Positions 62,118-64,000 of a stretch of DNA of 64,000 nucleotides are shown here, piece by piece. Origin of the DNA: Sediminibacterium sp. (GTDB lineage Bacteria; Bacteroidota; Bacteroidia; B-17B0; Aurantibacillaceae); the NCBI GenBank assembly GCA_030054095.1, contig JASGCO010000002.1, positions 248,001 through 312,000 of the forward strand, read 5' to 3'. Positions within the stretch are counted from its first letter, which is position 1, and every line of letters starts with the position of its first letter. The translations under genes and the position numbers were made by a program. The notes under the pieces are model-generated. The model saw only the letters and a list, made by a program, of their open reading frames with translations, did not search any database and was not told where the DNA came from.

Positions 62118-63362
62118 TTATTCCACCTCCACATTCACAATGCCACTTGCCGCCACATCCTTCCAGAAATCCGGATACGATTTATCCGTTACCGAACCGT
62201 CCTCTATAATCAAGGTACCATACCGCAAAGCCAAAGGAGCCATACACATAGCCATCCGATGATCATTGTAAGTCTTTATCCGGACTGGTTCATTTGCGCT
62301 ATATCCTCCCGGTTCTATCAGCATGCTATCTGCGGTAACATCAACACGCGCGCCGAATTTCTCCAGCTCGTTTTTTAGCGCGGTAATCCGGTCCGTTTCT
62401 TTTAGTTTTAATGTTTGCAGCCCTTTTAACATGGCCGGAATACCCAATCCCAGGCAAGTAACCGCCACCGTTTGCGCAATATCGGGACAATCTGTAAAAT
62501 CGTATTCAAAACGCTGCAGGGCAACTTTCGTTTTGTATAACGTTAACCCACCTGACGTATATTCACATTGCACCCCTAACGCACTATAAATATCCGGCAA
62601 CACGGAATCAGCCTGCCAACTCGGCGTAAACAAATGCGTTAAGGTTACTTGCGCATCGGGTGCCAAAGCCACAAAACTAAACCAATACGAAGCCGAAGAC
62701 CAATCAGATTCTACAACGAAAACATTATGGGCATAGTGCAACGCTGAATAACTAACACTAATCTCCATTCCCCGCTCTTCTACAAGCGCGCCCAATTGCT
62801 TCAGTAAATTTACCGTCATCTGAACATACGGCCAGGAAACTGGTTCCCCTTGCGCATAAAGCGTTAAGCCTTTCTTAAATAGCGGTGCCACCAACAACAA
62901 AGCAGAAATAAACTGACTACTGACCGTAGCGTTAATATTTATACGTCCGCCCTCCAAATGCTTTCCCTTAATTTTTAAGGGGGGAAACCCTTCCTGCTCC
63001 AGATAGTCAATATCTGCTCCCAGCGCCACTAAGGCTGCTACCAATTCTCCTATCGGGCGTTGCTTCATGCGGTCAGATCCCGTTAACACCCATTCACCAG
63101 GAGTACAGGCCAGATACGCTGTTAAAAACCGCATATCCGTACCCGCGTGGTGAATATCAATACAGGCATTTCCGCCTTGCTGTATCTGATCCAATGCCTG
63201 CTTCAATACTACCGTATCCTGTGCGGCAGAAAGGTTACGCAATAGCAGATGCATTCCTCCAACAGCATTCAGTAGCAATATCCGGTTACTAATGCTTTTG
63301 GAACCACTTAAAGCAATTGCCACGTCAACAGGCTGATATGCCGGTGTTAATTTATAATTCAC
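62118..63362 (-). CDS. aroA: 3-phosphoshikimate 1-carboxyvinyltransferase (EPSP synthase)
   Basis: The 414-residue protein has the substrate motif ALSGSKSISNRILLLNAVGG, the class signature GTDMRFLTAYLACTPGEWVL (a variant of GTAxR, here GTDMR), SSQFISALLLVAP, DWSSASYWFSFVAL and a C-terminal KESDR-like LKLKETDRI plus TYNDHRMAMCMAPLAL. It adds enolpyruvate to shikimate-3-phosphate. The Asp in place of Ala in the GTAxR position is common in Bacteroidota. It overlaps aroB by 4 bp and is downstream in the same operon. Confidence 0.95.
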   Translation of the reverse strand: MNYKLTPAYQPVDVAIALSGSKSISNRILLLNAVGGMHLLLRNLSAAQDTVVLKQALDQIQQGGNACIDIHHAGTDMRFLTAYLACTPGEWVLTGSDRMKQRPIGELVAALVALGADIDYLEQEGFPPLKIKGKHLEGGRININATVSSQFISALLLVAPLFKKGLTLYAQGEPVSWPYVQMTVNLLKQLGALVEERGMEISVSYSALHYAHNVFVVESDWSSASYWFSFVALAPDAQVTLTHLFTPSWQADSVLPDIYSALGVQCEYTSGGLTLYKTKVALQRFEYDFTDCPDIAQTVAVTCLGLGIPAMLKGLQTLKLKETDRITALKNELEKFGARVDVTADSMLIEPGGYSANEPVRIKTYNDHRMAMCMAPLALRYGTLIIEDGSVTDKSYPDFWKDVAASGIVNVEVE

Positions 63363-64000
63363 GTCAAATTGTATAATTGTGTGTAATGCGCCGCCGCCTT
63401 ATCTATCAGCGTCAAGTCGTTCACCGCCATCATCCCGAATTGACCGGGTGCGGCGGCTATGGCAAACCAACACGTACCATTTACATTCTTTTTATCATGC
63501 CGTATATGCGTTTTCATCCGCGTGATAATTGAATCCGGAAGCGGGATACCGGCATAATACTTTAGTGCCATCTTTTCTACAGCCTTTAACGTGACTTTAC
63601 TGCAACGCTTCATACAAAATGCCACGTAGGTTTCCATCACCATCCCTGCCACTATGGCCTCTCCATGCAACACATCCCTTCCCTCCTCCAAACAGACACT
63701 TTCCAACGCGTGACCAATACTATGTCCAAAATTCAGGCACTTACGTAAGTGTTGCTCATACGGATCCTTTTTTACCACCTCCTGCTTTAACTGCACCGCT
63801 CGCACAATCGTTTCTTCATTGATAAAGGAACGGGAAGACCGGAATAACGACAGTTTTTTAAAAAACACCGCGTCACGGATCAACGCTACCTTTACTATTT
63901 CAGCCATACCATTCCGTATCTGCCGTTCATCCAGCGTTTGTAAAAAAACTGGATTAACTACTACTAGTTTTGGCAAGGTAATTGTGCCTATCTGATTCTT
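63359..64000 (-). CDS. aroB: 3-dehydroquinate synthase, 5' end outside window
   Basis: The minus-strand frame is open to the window edge and contains KNQIGTITLPKLVVVNP, RQIRNGMAEIVKVALIRDA, CLNFGHSIGHALE and LHGEAIVAGMVMET. The Lys, His and Glu positions are those that bind Zn and substrate in AroB. The C-terminal domain is complete; the NAD-binding N-terminal half is cut off. It makes 3-dehydroquinate from DAHP and is the first of the aroB-aroA pair, with a 4-bp overlap. Confidence 0.95.
   Translation of the reverse strand, partial: KNQIGTITLPKLVVVNPVFLQTLDERQIRNGMAEIVKVALIRDAVFFKKLSLFRSSRSFINEETIVRAVQLKQEVVKKDPYEQHLRKCLNFGHSIGHALESVCLEEGRDVLHGEAIVAGMVMETYVAFCMKRCSKVTLKAVEKMALKYYAGIPLPDSIITRMKTHIRHDKKNVNGTCWFAIAAAPGQFGMMAVNDLTLIDKAAAHYTQLYNLT

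Noticed and set aside
1..64000. CRISPR arrays, prophage, insertion sequences or defence loci
   Set aside because: No regularly spaced direct repeats, integrase, transposase, capsid or nuclease-system genes were seen.

Overview
The window is a stretch of chromosome from a member of the Bacteroidota. It carries hallmarks of that phylum: several proteins with type IX secretion (T9SS) C-terminal sorting domains, a TonB-dependent receptor with a carboxypeptidase-regulatory-like N-terminus, a PorE-like OmpA/TPR/propeller protein, and promoters of the Bacteroidota form TTG-N17-23-TAnnTTTG instead of sigma70 boxes. Most genes are housekeeping. I see no phage, insertion sequence, CRISPR array or integrated plasmid. 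The genus cannot be fixed from the sequence alone.

Layout. 1-3300: end of an ABC-permease/M1-aminopeptidase gene, tRNA-Pro, rpmF with its YceD partner, and a small secreted protein. 3394-8066: dnaX, split by an apparent frameshift site, then an M16 protease. 8146-13599 (minus): gltX followed by four overlapping genes for a GT-C-like membrane protein, a UbiA/DPPR-synthase-like prenyltransferase, a methyltransferase and a HAD phosphatase. 14037-19617 (plus): hemA, a hemC-hemD fusion, hemB, aroK and a toxin-23-like exported protein. 19723-22835: an MbnP-like protein with two di-haem MbnH/CcpA-like lipoproteins. 22861-32222: ispE, a lipoprotein, rluA, two T9SS-associated secreted proteins and a PASTA protein. 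32377-37869 (plus): TonB receptor, PduO-type cobalamin adenosyltransferase, etfBA and a bifunctional nuclease. 38100-46429: a histone-H1-like/START fusion, tRNA-Met, tatC, rel, a methyltransferase and a PL8-type lyase. 46780-51643: GT2, DUF2304, TMTC-like TPR and carbamoyltransferase genes. 51652-58615: PorE-like protein, TPR protein, GH3/beta-lactamase fusion and a DUF3124 lipoprotein. 58618-62117: a decayed antiporter, an RND/MMPL exporter and about 600 bp of three stacked non-coding repeats. 62118-64000: aroA and aroB, the latter cut by the window end.

How the genes fit together. hemA, hemC/D and hemB take glutamyl-tRNA to uroporphyrinogen III. gltX, which makes the glutamyl-tRNA, lies close by on the other strand. 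aroK, aroA and aroB are three shikimate steps. The haem cluster sits next to genes for c-type di-haem proteins. The UbiA/HAD/GT-C cluster looks like a lipid-linked pentose route, and the GT2-to-carbamoyltransferase cluster looks like glycan decoration; both are inferences.

The most unusual observations are: (1) dnaX, where a perfect GC-rich hairpin directly abuts ten A residues that contain the E. coli slippery heptamer in the correct frame; (2) the MbnP-MbnH-MbnH operon whose MbnP carries a T9SS sorting domain; (3) the prenyl-phosphate-sugar operon; (4) the stacked palindromic repeats at 61489-62075, one family of which recurs at 13738-13912; (5) a START-like domain joined to a long Lys/Ala/Pro tail; and (6) an internally deleted CPA2 antiporter gene.
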